A stretch of 64,000 bases of DNA, from the NCBI RefSeq assembly GCF_000826105.1, contig NZ_CCYK01000005.1:186001-250000 (forward strand). Direction: 5' to 3'. Within the stretch, counting starts at the first letter, position 1. The number at the start of each line of letters is the position of its first letter. Of the stretch, positions 17,795-25,381 are shown piece by piece. A program made the position numbers and the translations under genes. A model generated the notes under the pieces. The model searched no databases. It saw nothing but the letters and a program-made list of their open reading frames with translations, and was not told where the DNA came from. This DNA comes from Pseudomonas massiliensis (GTDB lineage: Bacteria; Pseudomonadota; Gammaproteobacteria; Pseudomonadales; Pseudomonadaceae).

Positions 17795-18319
17795 ATGCGC
17801 CGCGCCTTACTGTTGTGCTTGCCCCTCGCCTGCGCCTCGGCCCATGGGCAGATCTACAAGTACACCGATGCCAATGGCAATACGGTGTATTCGGAGCAAC
17901 CGCCCCCTCCAGGTCGGGCGTCACAGCCGCTCAACCTGCCGCCGCTCAATAGCGTGCCAATGCCCAAGGGCGCGCCTCCCCCAGCGCCCGCAACTCAGGC
18001 GCCAGCCATCGATCCGGCGCCGCCCGCCGCCTATTCGGTTCTGGAGCTGACCGACGTCCCGGCCGACGGCGCTATCCGCGCCAACAACGGTACTTTTGAC
18101 GTTGGCGTGAGCATCCAGCCGCGCCTGGCGGCTGGCCACCTTCTGCAACTCGTACTGGACGGCGTTGCCTACGGTACCCCGGGCAATGTTCCTCGCCTGC
18201 AACTCGTGAATGTGGATCGAGGCCAGCACAGCCTGGCCGTCCAGGTACTCGCTGGGGCCGAGGTGTTGCAATCGAGCATCCCCCGAACGATCCATGTTCT
18301 GCGGGTCAGCGCCCCGTGA
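17795..18319 (+). CDS. DUF4124 domain secreted protein (first of two)
   Basis: A 174-residue exported protein with signal peptide MRRALLLCLPLACASAHG, then a DUF4124 motif (QIYKYTDANGNTVYSEQPPP), a proline-rich linker, and a C-terminal beta domain with NVDRGQHSLAVQVL. The function of the family is unknown. The next gene starts on GTG overlapping this stop (GTGA), so the two are translationally coupled. They share the same layout and are evident paralogues. Confidence 0.85.
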   Translation: MRRALLLCLPLACASAHGQIYKYTDANGNTVYSEQPPPPGRASQPLNLPPLNSVPMPKGAPPPAPATQAPAIDPAPPAAYSVLELTDVPADGAIRANNGTFDVGVSIQPRLAAGHLLQLVLDGVAYGTPGNVPRLQLVNVDRGQHSLAVQVLAGAEVLQSSIPRTIHVLRVSAP

Positions 18320-18942
18320 GAACGCTGGCCTTGGTTTCATTGATCTTCTTCAGCGGGCTGGCCTGGGGCCAGGTATATACCTATGTGGACGCCCAGGGAA
18401 ACCGGGTCTATACCGACCAACCCCGCAAGGGCGCGACTCCGGTAAAGGTCCCGGAGGGCAACCGCATAAGCCCACCGCCTGCCAAGGCCGCCGCTTCCGC
18501 AACCGCAGCCCCGCCGGGTGCTGCCAGGTCGATACGACCAGCCCGAATGGTCCACTATGAAATGTTCCGCATCCTGGTGCCGTTGCCCGAGGCATCAGTG
18601 GTACATGCCAGCGGAGAAATGATCGTCACGCTCACCAGCGACCCAGGACTGGCCGAAGGGCATGCCTACCGCGTTATTCTGGACGGCGAACCCGCCTCGC
18701 AGCCCGGTACAAGCCCAGTCGTCCCATTGCGGAACGTAGATCGCGGCGCTCACCAGCTGTCAGCGGAAATTCTCGACGCCCAAGGAACGGTGGTCGAGCG
18801 CACCCCGGCGCAACCTGTGTACATGAAGCGAGCGTCTCTCGCACAGAAACGTCGGGTAAGGCCCTGCAAGGAAGCTGACTACGGTGTTCGTCCAGAATGC
18901 CCACTCAGTGACAAACCAGCGGACGATGGCGAAGGCAGCTGA
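18316..18942 (+). CDS. DUF4124 domain secreted protein (second of two)
   Basis: A 208-residue paralogue of the preceding protein: signal peptide (MRTLALVSLIFFSGLAWG), DUF4124 motif (QVYTYVDAQGNRVYTDQP), a Pro/Ala-rich linker, and the same beta domain (NVDRGAHQLSAEILD). It adds a basic, cysteine-containing tail (KRRVRPCKEADYGVRPECPL). The GTG start overlaps the upstream stop by 4 bases. The pair lies between glnA and ntrB; no function can be read from the sequence. Confidence 0.83.
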   Translation: MRTLALVSLIFFSGLAWGQVYTYVDAQGNRVYTDQPRKGATPVKVPEGNRISPPPAKAAASATAAPPGAARSIRPARMVHYEMFRILVPLPEASVVHASGEMIVTLTSDPGLAEGHAYRVILDGEPASQPGTSPVVPLRNVDRGAHQLSAEILDAQGTVVERTPAQPVYMKRASLAQKRRVRPCKEADYGVRPECPLSDKPADDGEGS

Positions 18943-18984
18943 ACCAGGCATTCCAAGACGCGCACCTTTATAGTGCTCTCCATG

Positions 18985-19108
18985 CACCTTGCTACCTTTT
19001 ATGTACCAAGGTGGCGCAGCCCGGCAGATTAATCAGCTGAATTGGCGAAGGCCTGCCTGCTTTTCGCAGGCACCGCGCTTCTTTTCGGCGCCTGGTTTGA
19101 ATTTTGCA
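18985..19108 (+). promoter_or_regulatory. Candidate control region of ntrBC
   Basis: CACCTTG (18985-18991) and CAAGGTG (19007-19013) form an inverted repeat resembling a spaced NtrC-type site. Further down, TGGTTTGAATTTTGCA (19093-19108) keeps the GG-N10-GC spacing of a weak sigma-54 promoter, 94 bases before the ntrB ATG. Both are suggestions only. The rest of 18943-19201 shows nothing clear. Confidence 0.35.
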
Positions 19109-19201
19109 TTTTCCTTGCATCAGTGGAGCGCAGGCCGTGCCCGCCCCGCACCTAGACCGCGCCCTTGGGTCGCGACGTGCCAAGAGAGGTCAAGGATACG
19201 C

Positions 19202-20287
19202 ATGACCATCAGTGATGCGCTGCACCGGCTGTTACTGGATAACCTGACAACCGCCACCATTCTTCTCAACGCTGAACTGCGCCTGGAATACATGAACCCC
19301 GCGGCTGAAATGCTGCTGGCAATCAGCGGCCAGCGCAGCCACGGCCAGTTCATCAGCGAATTGTTCACGGAGTCCGCCGAAGCCCTCAATTCCCTGCGGC
19401 AGGCGGTCGAGCATGCACACCCGTTCACCAAGCGCGAAGCCATGCTCACTGCCCTGACAGGGCAAACCTTGACCGTCGACTATGCGGTGACGCCTATCCT
19501 GAGCCAGGGCCAGACCCTGCTGTTGCTGGAAGTCCACCCCCGTGACCGCCTGCTGCGGATCACCAAGGAAGAAGCCCAGCTCTCCAAGCAGGAAACCACC
19601 AAGATGCTGGTGCGCGGCTTGGCCCATGAAATCAAGAACCCCCTGGGTGGCATCCGGGGCGCCGCGCAGTTGCTGGCCAGGGAACTGCCGGAAGAAAGCC
19701 TTCGCGATTACACCAACGTGATCATCGAAGAAGCCGATCGCCTGCGCAACCTGGTAGACCGCATGCTCGGCTCCAACAAGCTGCCTTCATTGGCCATGAC
19801 CAACATCCATGAAGTATTGGAACGCGTCAGCAGCCTGGTGGACGCGGAAAGCCAGGGTGGCATCGCCCTGTTGCGAGACTACGACCCCAGCATCCCGGAT
19901 GTACTCATCGACCGTGAACAGATGATCCAGGCGGTGCTCAATATCGTACGCAACGCCATGCAGGCCATCAGTGAAGACAAGGAGCTGCGACTCGGCCGCA
20001 TTACCCTACGCACCCGTGCCATGCGTCAATTCACCATAGGCCACACCCGTCACAGACTCGTTGCCAAGATCGAAATCATCGACAACGGACCAGGTATCCC
20101 CCCCGAACTTCAGGAAACCATCTTCTATCCCATGGTCAGTGGCCGCCCGGACGGAACCGGCCTTGGCCTGGCCATTACCCAGAACATCATCAGCCAGCAC
20201 CAGGGGCTGATCGAATGCGATAGCCACCCTGGCCAAACCATCTTCTCGATCTTCCTGCCGCTGGAACAAGGAGCCGCTTCGTCATGA
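19202..20287 (+). CDS. ntrB: Nitrogen regulation sensor kinase NtrB
   Basis: Cytoplasmic histidine kinase/phosphatase that sets the phosphorylation of NtrC under PII (GlnK) control. The 361-residue product has an N-terminal PAS domain (TTATILLNAELRLEYMNPAA), the H-box LAHEIKNPLGGIRGAAQLL with the phosphorylated His, the N-box NAMQAI, DNGPGIP and GTGLGLAI. ATG 19202 gives the usual family start (MTISDALHRLLLDNL). Its stop overlaps the ntrC start by 4 bases. Confidence 0.97.
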   Translation: MTISDALHRLLLDNLTTATILLNAELRLEYMNPAAEMLLAISGQRSHGQFISELFTESAEALNSLRQAVEHAHPFTKREAMLTALTGQTLTVDYAVTPILSQGQTLLLLEVHPRDRLLRITKEEAQLSKQETTKMLVRGLAHEIKNPLGGIRGAAQLLARELPEESLRDYTNVIIEEADRLRNLVDRMLGSNKLPSLAMTNIHEVLERVSSLVDAESQGGIALLRDYDPSIPDVLIDREQMIQAVLNIVRNAMQAISEDKELRLGRITLRTRAMRQFTIGHTRHRLVAKIEIIDNGPGIPPELQETIFYPMVSGRPDGTGLGLAITQNIISQHQGLIECDSHPGQTIFSIFLPLEQGAASS

Positions 20288-21720
20288 GCCGTAGTGAAAC
20301 TGTATGGATCGTCGATGACGACCGTTCCATCCGCTGGGTATTGGAAAAGGCGCTACAGCAAGAGGGCATGACGACCCAGAGCTTCGATAGCGCCGACGGG
20401 GTCATGAACCGCCTGGCTCGCCAGCAGCCGGACGTGATCATCTCGGACATCCGCATGCCTGGCGCTAGCGGGCTGGACTTGCTGGCCCGCATTCGCGAGC
20501 AGCACCCCCGGCTGCCGGTCATCATCATGACCGCGCATTCGGACCTGGACAGCGCCGTGGCGTCCTATCAGGGCGGCGCCTTCGAGTACCTGCCCAAGCC
20601 ATTCGACGTGGACGAGGCGGTGTCGCTGGTCAAGCGCGCCAACCAGCATGCTCAGGAACAGCAAGGCATGGAGGCCGTCCCGACCCTCACCCGCACGCCA
20701 GAGATCATTGGCGAAGCGCCCGCCATGCAGGAAGTGTTCAGGGCCATCGGGCGTTTGAGCCACTCCAACATCACCGTGCTGATCAATGGCGAGTCCGGCA
20801 CGGGCAAGGAGCTGGTGGCCCATGCCCTGCACCGCCACAGCCCGCGGGCGGCTTCACCTTTCATTGCCTTGAACATGGCGGCGATTCCGAAAGACCTGAT
20901 GGAGTCGGAGCTGTTCGGGCACGAGAAAGGCGCCTTCACGGGCGCGGCCAACCTACGCCGCGGCCGCTTCGAGCAGGCCGACGGAGGCACCCTCTTCCTG
21001 GACGAAATCGGCGACATGCCCGCCGACACCCAGACCCGGCTGCTCAGGGTATTGGCCGACGGCGAGTTCTACCGCGTTGGTGGGCACATTCCAGTGAAGG
21101 TGGATGTACGTATCATCGCCGCTACCCACCAGAACCTGGAAAACCTCGTCCACGCTGGCAAGTTCCGGGAAGACCTGTTCCACCGGCTCAACGTCATTCG
21201 CATTCACATCCCGCGCCTGTCGGACCGTCGTGAAGACATTCCTACCCTGGCCCGCCACTTCCTCAGCCGAGCCGCCCAAGAGCTGGCGGTGGAGCCCAAG
21301 CTGCTCAAGGCCGAGACGGAGGAGTACCTGAAGAACCTGCCCTGGCCGGGCAACGTGCGCCAGCTGGAGAACACCTGCCGCTGGATCACGGTCATGGCCT
21401 CCGGCCGTGAGGTGCATATCTCGGACCTGCCACCTGAGTTGCTGAGCCTGCCTCAGGACGCCGCGCCTGTGACCAACTGGGAACAAGCCCTGCGCCAATG
21501 GGCAGACCAGGCGCTGGCCCGCGGCCAATCCAGCCTACTGGACAGCGCGGTGCCCAGCTTCGAACGCATCATGATCGAAACCGCGCTCAAGCACACCGCC
21601 GGTCGCCGTCGGGACGCTGCGGTATTGCTGGGCTGGGGGCGTAATACCCTCACCCGCAAGATCAAGGAGCTGGGCATGAAGGTCGACGGAGGCGAGGAAG
21701 ACGACAGCGACGAGGCCTGA
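20284..21720 (+). CDS. ntrC: Nitrogen regulation response regulator NtrC
   Basis: Sigma-54 activator for nitrogen-limitation genes. The 478-residue product has a receiver domain (phospho-acceptor Asp55 in IISDIRMPG), an AAA+ domain with Walker A GESGTGKE, the sigma-54 contact loop EKGAFTGA and Walker B GGTLFLDEIGD, and a Fis-type HTH (RRRDAAVLLGWGRNTLTRKI). Likely targets within this window are the RpoN promoters of glnA and of the sRNA just downstream, and possibly gabP. Confidence 0.98.
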   Translation: MSRSETVWIVDDDRSIRWVLEKALQQEGMTTQSFDSADGVMNRLARQQPDVIISDIRMPGASGLDLLARIREQHPRLPVIIMTAHSDLDSAVASYQGGAFEYLPKPFDVDEAVSLVKRANQHAQEQQGMEAVPTLTRTPEIIGEAPAMQEVFRAIGRLSHSNITVLINGESGTGKELVAHALHRHSPRAASPFIALNMAAIPKDLMESELFGHEKGAFTGAANLRRGRFEQADGGTLFLDEIGDMPADTQTRLLRVLADGEFYRVGGHIPVKVDVRIIAATHQNLENLVHAGKFREDLFHRLNVIRIHIPRLSDRREDIPTLARHFLSRAAQELAVEPKLLKAETEEYLKNLPWPGNVRQLENTCRWITVMASGREVHISDLPPELLSLPQDAAPVTNWEQALRQWADQALARGQSSLLDSAVPSFERIMIETALKHTAGRRRDAAVLLGWGRNTLTRKIKELGMKVDGGEEDDSDEA

Positions 21721-21736
21721 CCGGGCCCGTATTGAT

Positions 21737-21760
21737 AGCCCCGCTCCGGCGGGGCTTTTT
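21737..21760 (+). terminator. Terminator after ntrC
   Basis: AGCCCCGC pairs with GCGGGGCT around TCCG and is followed by TTTT, 17 bases after the ntrC stop. The following 300 bases to the sRNA promoter contain no credible gene. This is where NtrC would be expected to bind, but I see no textbook site. Confidence 0.93.
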
Positions 21761-22059
21761 CATTGTCCTGGTGCAAGCCCGATCGCCGACAACGAGTTGC
21801 CTGATCGTAATGCCATGGGGAAGCTCGTACCCGAAGAAGCCGCGCTTGCACGATCCGGCACCTTCGATACTGGCTACCCAAGCCTCTCATTTGTGCACGT
21901 CCGGCCCTCTTGCACCGCGGCAAGGCGCGCCTCCTGAGCGACACGCTAGCGTCCGCAACGGACGCCAGGCTTGACGCAAACCCGCGCCATTGAAAATAAA
22001 TCATTAAAATCATGTAGTTATAAGCCCGGAGCAGGCTGACTGGGCTTTCATCACAAAAC

Positions 22060-22075
22060 TGGCACGCCCTCTGCA
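22060..22075 (+). promoter_or_regulatory. Sigma-54 promoter of the NrsZ-type sRNA
   Basis: TGGCACGCCCTCTGCA matches the RpoN consensus (TGGCACG-N4-TTGCA) at all but one core base. Transcription should begin near 22086. It is the best sigma-54 site in the window. Confidence 0.88.
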
Positions 22076-22085
22076 ATGACACTTA

Positions 22086-22284
22086 CAACGGTTTCGGGGG
22101 CTTTGGTACAGGCAGGCCGGGGTTCCCCTCTTTACACCAGGGCGCCGTTGCAGACGGGCCTTTTTTTCAGGGGCAGCGGTACAGGCAGGCTGCTGCTCCT
22201 TCTTTACACCGGGCCAGGCGCCATGCCGAAGCCCGCCCCTTTCGGGGACCTTGGTACAGGCAGGCCGGGGCTTCCCTCTTTTAT
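22086..22284 (+). ncRNA. nrsZ: Nitrogen-regulated small RNA NrsZ
   Basis: Three imperfect direct repeats each begin GGTACAGGCAGGC (at 22105, 22178 and 22253) and continue with a G-rich/C-rich hairpin and CTCTTTACACC or CTCTTTTATT, with a period of 73-75 bases. A sigma-54 promoter precedes the first block. In P. aeruginosa the NtrC/RpoN-dependent sRNA NrsZ lies between ntrC and the trmL region and is built of three homologous blocks, one of which is enough for regulation. Position, promoter and architecture all agree. A T7 run at 22161-22167 might end a shorter form. The 3' end is estimated. Confidence 0.85.
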
Positions 22285-22727
22285 TCGTCCTGGAGGCTGA
22301 CGTGCAGCCTCCAGCGGCCGTCCACCTCGGCACCTTCCCACTTGGCCCTCAGTTGGCGCGCCGCGATGATACTCAGTAGCAGCCCTTGCTCGGTGTGGCG
22401 CAACGTCCACTTGGCCTGACGGCCTTGCAGCTCCAGCTGGCCCTGCAACTGTGGCCCGCTGGCATCGAAAAGAATAGCCACCGTCCCGTCCACCATCTCC
22501 CCGTGTACCTGAGGAGCGTGGTCGAACCAGAGGTTCATTTCACCGCCGGCAAGCAGCTCCACCCGATCGAAGACGCTACGCCCCGGGTCTACCAGCTTAC
22601 CGATCATCATGCCCACCAGCAGGCCAAGCAGGGCCAGTGCGCCGAGAAAGCGCGGCCAGAAGGTGGATCGTGGCGGCAGCGCTTCGGCGTTAGAATGCTG
22701 CCCGTCGTTTGTATCGGAGCCGCGCAT
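22281..22727 (-). CDS. Single-pass membrane protein of unknown function
   Basis: This 148-residue protein has a short cytoplasmic N-terminus, one transmembrane segment (FLGALALLGLLVGMMIGKL) and a predicted beta-rich periplasmic domain of about 100 residues. The same kind of gene occupies this place beside trmL in other Pseudomonas. Its function is unknown. It converges on nrsZ, so its last codons overlap the predicted sRNA 3' end. It is divergent from trmL; the two starts overlap by 2 bases, so their promoters lie inside each other's coding region. Confidence 0.78.
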   Translation of the reverse strand: MRGSDTNDGQHSNAEALPPRSTFWPRFLGALALLGLLVGMMIGKLVDPGRSVFDRVELLAGGEMNLWFDHAPQVHGEMVDGTVAILFDASGPQLQGQLELQGRQAKWTLRHTEQGLLLSIIAARQLRAKWEGAEVDGRWRLHVSLQDE

Positions 22728-23181
22728 GTTTCACGTCATCCTGTTTCAACCGGAAATTCCACCCAATACGGGCAACGTTATCAGGCTCTGCGCCAATAGT
22801 GGCTGCCAGTTGCACCTGATCGAGCCCCTGGGGTTCGAACTGGACGACAAGCGCCTGCGCCGTGCCGGCCTGGATTACCATGAGTATGCGCCTCTACAGC
22901 GCCATGCGGACCTTGCCAGCTGCCTGGCCAGCCTCGGCCAGCCGCGGGTGTTCGCCTTCACCACCAAAGGCTCGCAGCCTTTCCACGGCATACGCTTCGA
23001 GCCTGGAGACGCCTTTCTGTTCGGCCCGGAAAGCCGCGGCCTGCCCCAGGATGTACTGGACAGCTTTGCCAGCGAATACCGACTGCGCCTGCCCATGCGC
23101 CCCAACAGCCGTAGCCTCAACCTTTCCAATACCGTCGCCATTGCGGTATACGAGGCCTGGCGGCAACAGGGGTTCGCTTAA
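22726..23181 (+). CDS. trmL: tRNA (cytidine/uridine-34-2'-O)-methyltransferase TrmL
   Basis: A SPOUT-class enzyme that methylates the wobble ribose of tRNA-Leu species using S-adenosylmethionine. The 151-residue protein starts MFHVILFQPEIPPNTGNVIR, the family's N-terminal motif. It contains the knot motifs LFGPESRGLP and SLNLSNTVAIAVYEAWRQ. ATG 22726 matches the usual start. Confidence 0.96.
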   Translation: MFHVILFQPEIPPNTGNVIRLCANSGCQLHLIEPLGFELDDKRLRRAGLDYHEYAPLQRHADLASCLASLGQPRVFAFTTKGSQPFHGIRFEPGDAFLFGPESRGLPQDVLDSFASEYRLRLPMRPNSRSLNLSNTVAIAVYEAWRQQGFA

Positions 23182-23243
23182 CGCGCCCAAGAGCACATCC
23201 CACAGGCTTCAAAAGCGTGAGCAGGTTGCGTATAGTTCAGGCA

Positions 23244-23606
23244 ATGGAAGCCATATTTTTCGAGACGTCTACTTTCACCGCAACGGTCATGCATTACCTG
23301 CGCGAAGATGAATATCGGCAGCTTCAACAGTATATGTAGCGCCATCCGAAGGCTGGTGACCTGATGCCTCGAACCGGCGGCTTCAGGAAGCTCCGCTGGG
23401 CTGATGATCGCCGTGGCAAAGGAAAACGTGGTGGCCTTCGAGTCATCTACTATTGGCTCGAGTCCGATATGCAGATCTGGATGTTTGCTATTTACGATAA
23501 AGACGAGCTGGAAAACCTAACACCAACTCAGGAAAAAATGCTTAAGCAAGCCATTTCTCAAGAAGTCTCATGTAGGCATCAAGGCTTAGCCAGTGAGGAT
23601 AAGTAG
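23244..23606 (+). pseudogene. higB: HigB/RelE-type toxin gene interrupted by an in-frame amber codon
   Basis: From ATG 23244 the frame reads MEAIFFETSTFTATVMHYL...QQYM, then TAG (23337-23339), then continues in the same frame as RHPKAGDLMPRTGGFRKLRW and on through RRGKGKRGGLRVIYYW to a stop at 23606. This matches a full RelE/HigB-like mRNA interferase of about 120 residues with a single sense codon turned to amber. An internal ATG at 23364 could express only the last 80 residues. The antitoxin gene follows with no gap and is intact. Confidence 0.8.
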
Positions 23607-23921
23607 ATGAAAGAACGTAATCTTTTTTCTGAAATGATGGACGGGATTGGCGAGATGCGGGCACATCGTGAGGGCAAGATAACTTTACGCCAGCACCACG
23701 TCATCATGGCCGATGCGCCCAAGCTCAGCTCGACCGAGATCGTAGCCATACGTGAAAGCCATCACATGTCACAGGAAGTATTCGCCAGACATATCCGGAC
23801 GAAGCCGGCGACCCTGAGAAACTGGGAGCAAGACAAGGCAAAGCCTAACGCCCATGCTGCTATGCTTCTGAAACTTGTTGAGAAATATCCAGATATGTTG
23901 CAGCGCTTGGAGGCTATTTAA
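23607..23921 (+). CDS. higA: HigA-type antitoxin, XRE-family regulator
   Basis: A 104-residue DNA-binding antitoxin. The N-terminal part (MKERNLFSEMMDGIGEMRAH) is the toxin-binding arm. The helix-turn-helix runs from about residue 45 (EIVAIRESHHMSQEVFARHI, then KPATLRNWEQDKAKP). The start lies directly after the toxin stop, the usual order for HigBA. It would neutralise the toxin and repress the operon. With the toxin apparently broken, it may persist as a repressor or as protection against related toxins. Confidence 0.9.
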   Translation: MKERNLFSEMMDGIGEMRAHREGKITLRQHHVIMADAPKLSSTEIVAIRESHHMSQEVFARHIRTKPATLRNWEQDKAKPNAHAAMLLKLVEKYPDMLQRLEAI

Positions 23922-23969
23922 CCTGTTTGTAGTCTTCAGATTGTTCGTGATAAACCACTGATACCCTGG

Positions 23970-23989
23970 AAACGCCCCGAAGGGCGTTT
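23970..23989. terminator. Hairpin terminator between higA and secB
   Basis: AAACGCCC pairs with GGGCGTTT around a 4-base loop in the gap between the convergent higA and secB genes. It could serve both strands, although the T-tracts are short. Confidence 0.7.
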
Positions 23990-23998
23990 CGCTGGTCC

Positions 23999-24484
23999 TC
24001 AAGCCTGAGGCGCTTCGCCAGCTTCCTGCATCCGCTGCAGCTCTTGGGCGTACAGGGCATCGAAGTTGACCGGTGCCAGCATCAGAGCCGGGAAGGAGCC
24101 ACGGGTTACCAGGCTGTCCAGGGTTTCCCGGGCATAGGGGAACAGGATGTTGGGGCAGAACGCGCCAAGGGTATGGCTCATGGCAGCGGCGTCGAGGCCC
24201 TTGATCATGAAGATGCCGGCCTGCTGCACTTCAGCGATGAAGGCTACTTCCTCGCCATTCTTCACGGTAACCGAAAGGGTCAGGACCACTTCATGGAAGT
24301 CGCTGTCCAGGGCCTTTTGCCGGGTATTCAGGTCCAGGGAAACGCTGGGCTCCCACTGCTGGCGGAAAATGGCGGGGCTTTTCGGCGCCTCGAAGGACAG
24401 GTCGCGAACATAGATGCGCTGCAAAGAGAATTGAGGCCCTTCGGCTTCTTCGTTGGCTGCGCTGTTGGTAGCTTGATCGGTCAT
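23999..24484 (-). CDS. secB: Protein-export chaperone SecB
   Basis: A cytoplasmic tetrameric chaperone that keeps preproteins unfolded and delivers them to SecA. The 161-residue product shows the family core ([45 protein letters not shown]). ATG 24484 gives the standard start (MTDQATNS). It is last in the rhodanese-grxC-secB cluster, about 37 bases after grxC, an arrangement common in gammaproteobacteria. Confidence 0.98.
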   Translation of the reverse strand: MTDQATNSAANEEAEGPQFSLQRIYVRDLSFEAPKSPAIFRQQWEPSVSLDLNTRQKALDSDFHEVVLTLSVTVKNGEEVAFIAEVQQAGIFMIKGLDAAAMSHTLGAFCPNILFPYARETLDSLVTRGSFPALMLAPVNFDALYAQELQRMQEAGEAPQA

Positions 24485-24521
24485 GGCAGGTCCTTCCTGT
24501 AGCATTCGGTAGGGTAGGTTT

Positions 24522-24773
24522 TCAGCGCAGCAGCGGGTCCAGCTTGCCTGCCCGCTCCAACGCATAGAGATCGTCGCAGCCGCCCACGTGCAGGTCATCG
24601 ATCCAGATCTGCGGCACTGAGGTACGCCCCGCCTTCCTGGTCATTTCGGCGCGCAGCTGGGGCTGGCCATCGACGCGGACTTCCTCGAAGTCCACACCTT
24701 TGCTGGCCAGCAAGGCCTTGGCTCGGGTGCAATAGGGGCACCAGTCACTGGAATAAACGACGATCCGGGGCAT
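24522..24773 (-). CDS. grxC: Glutaredoxin 3
   Basis: An 83-residue dithiol glutaredoxin that reduces disulfides with glutathione. The active site is CPYC in [18 protein letters not shown]. The cis-proline TSVPQIW and the [10 protein letters not shown] glutathione-binding motif follow. I chose ATG 24773; a GTG at 24779 overlaps the upstream rhodanese stop codon (GTGA) and is also possible. Confidence 0.96.
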   Translation of the reverse strand: MPRIVVYSSDWCPYCTRAKALLASKGVDFEEVRVDGQPQLRAEMTRKAGRTSVPQIWIDDLHVGGCDDLYALERAGKLDPLLR

Positions 24774-24775
24774 GG

Positions 24776-25189
24776 TCACTTCACCAAGGGGAGGTTGTCG
24801 GCGCGCCAGCTGGACACACCGCCAGCCAACCTGGCGGCGGTGTGGCCGCTCTTGAGCAGGTCACGGCACACCGCACCGGCATGCTGGCCCATGGCGTCTA
24901 CGATGATGAGGGTCTTGCCCTTGTGCTTGTCCAGCTCCGCGGCGCGGGCCTGGAGCTTGTCCTGGGGAATGTTGACGGCGTCCACGATGTGACCACCGGC
25001 AAAATCCTTCTTGGCGCGGATGTCGATGACCACGGCCTTGTCGGCGTTGACCAGCGCGGTGAGCTCACGCGGGCTAAGGCTGCGCCCGCCCCGGCTGCTT
25101 TCAAGCACCAGCAGCAGTACCAGCAGAATGATGAAAAGACCAACGAGCAGGTAGTGATTGGTGGCGAATTCCAGCAAGTGAGCGACCAT
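24776..25189 (-). CDS. Membrane-anchored rhodanese-like protein
   Basis: This 137-residue protein has an N-terminal transmembrane helix (LLVGLFIILLVLLLVLES) and one rhodanese-like domain (ELTALVNADKAVVIDIRAKK, SGHTAARLAGGVSSWRADNLP). The loop that normally holds the catalytic cysteine reads VDAMGQHAG; the only cysteine nearby comes a few residues later in AVCRDLL. It may therefore be a non-catalytic binding domain. It is first in the cluster with grxC and secB. The ATG at 25189 precedes the hydrophobic helix. Confidence 0.9.
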   Translation of the reverse strand: MVAHLLEFATNHYLLVGLFIILLVLLLVLESSRGGRSLSPRELTALVNADKAVVIDIRAKKDFAGGHIVDAVNIPQDKLQARAAELDKHKGKTLIIVDAMGQHAGAVCRDLLKSGHTAARLAGGVSSWRADNLPLVK

Positions 25190-25381
25190 CGACAGCTTCC
25201 AGAGCGTGAAAAATGGCGGCCAGTATACACAGCGGTCGGGCGCGGCCAAAGCCCACCGGGCGCCTGTTTCATGGAACCGGGCAAGGGTTGCGAGGTCTGC
25301 AGCAGCGCGCTTCGATATTCAAGGCGGGGCGAATTGACCTAAGATACTTCCTTTATCCTCTGACAGCCGCGAGTGGGAACC

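Noticed and set aside
22105..22265. Possible CRISPR array
   Set aside because: Only three imperfect repeats whose spacers also resemble one another, behind a sigma-54 promoter; this is the block structure of NrsZ.
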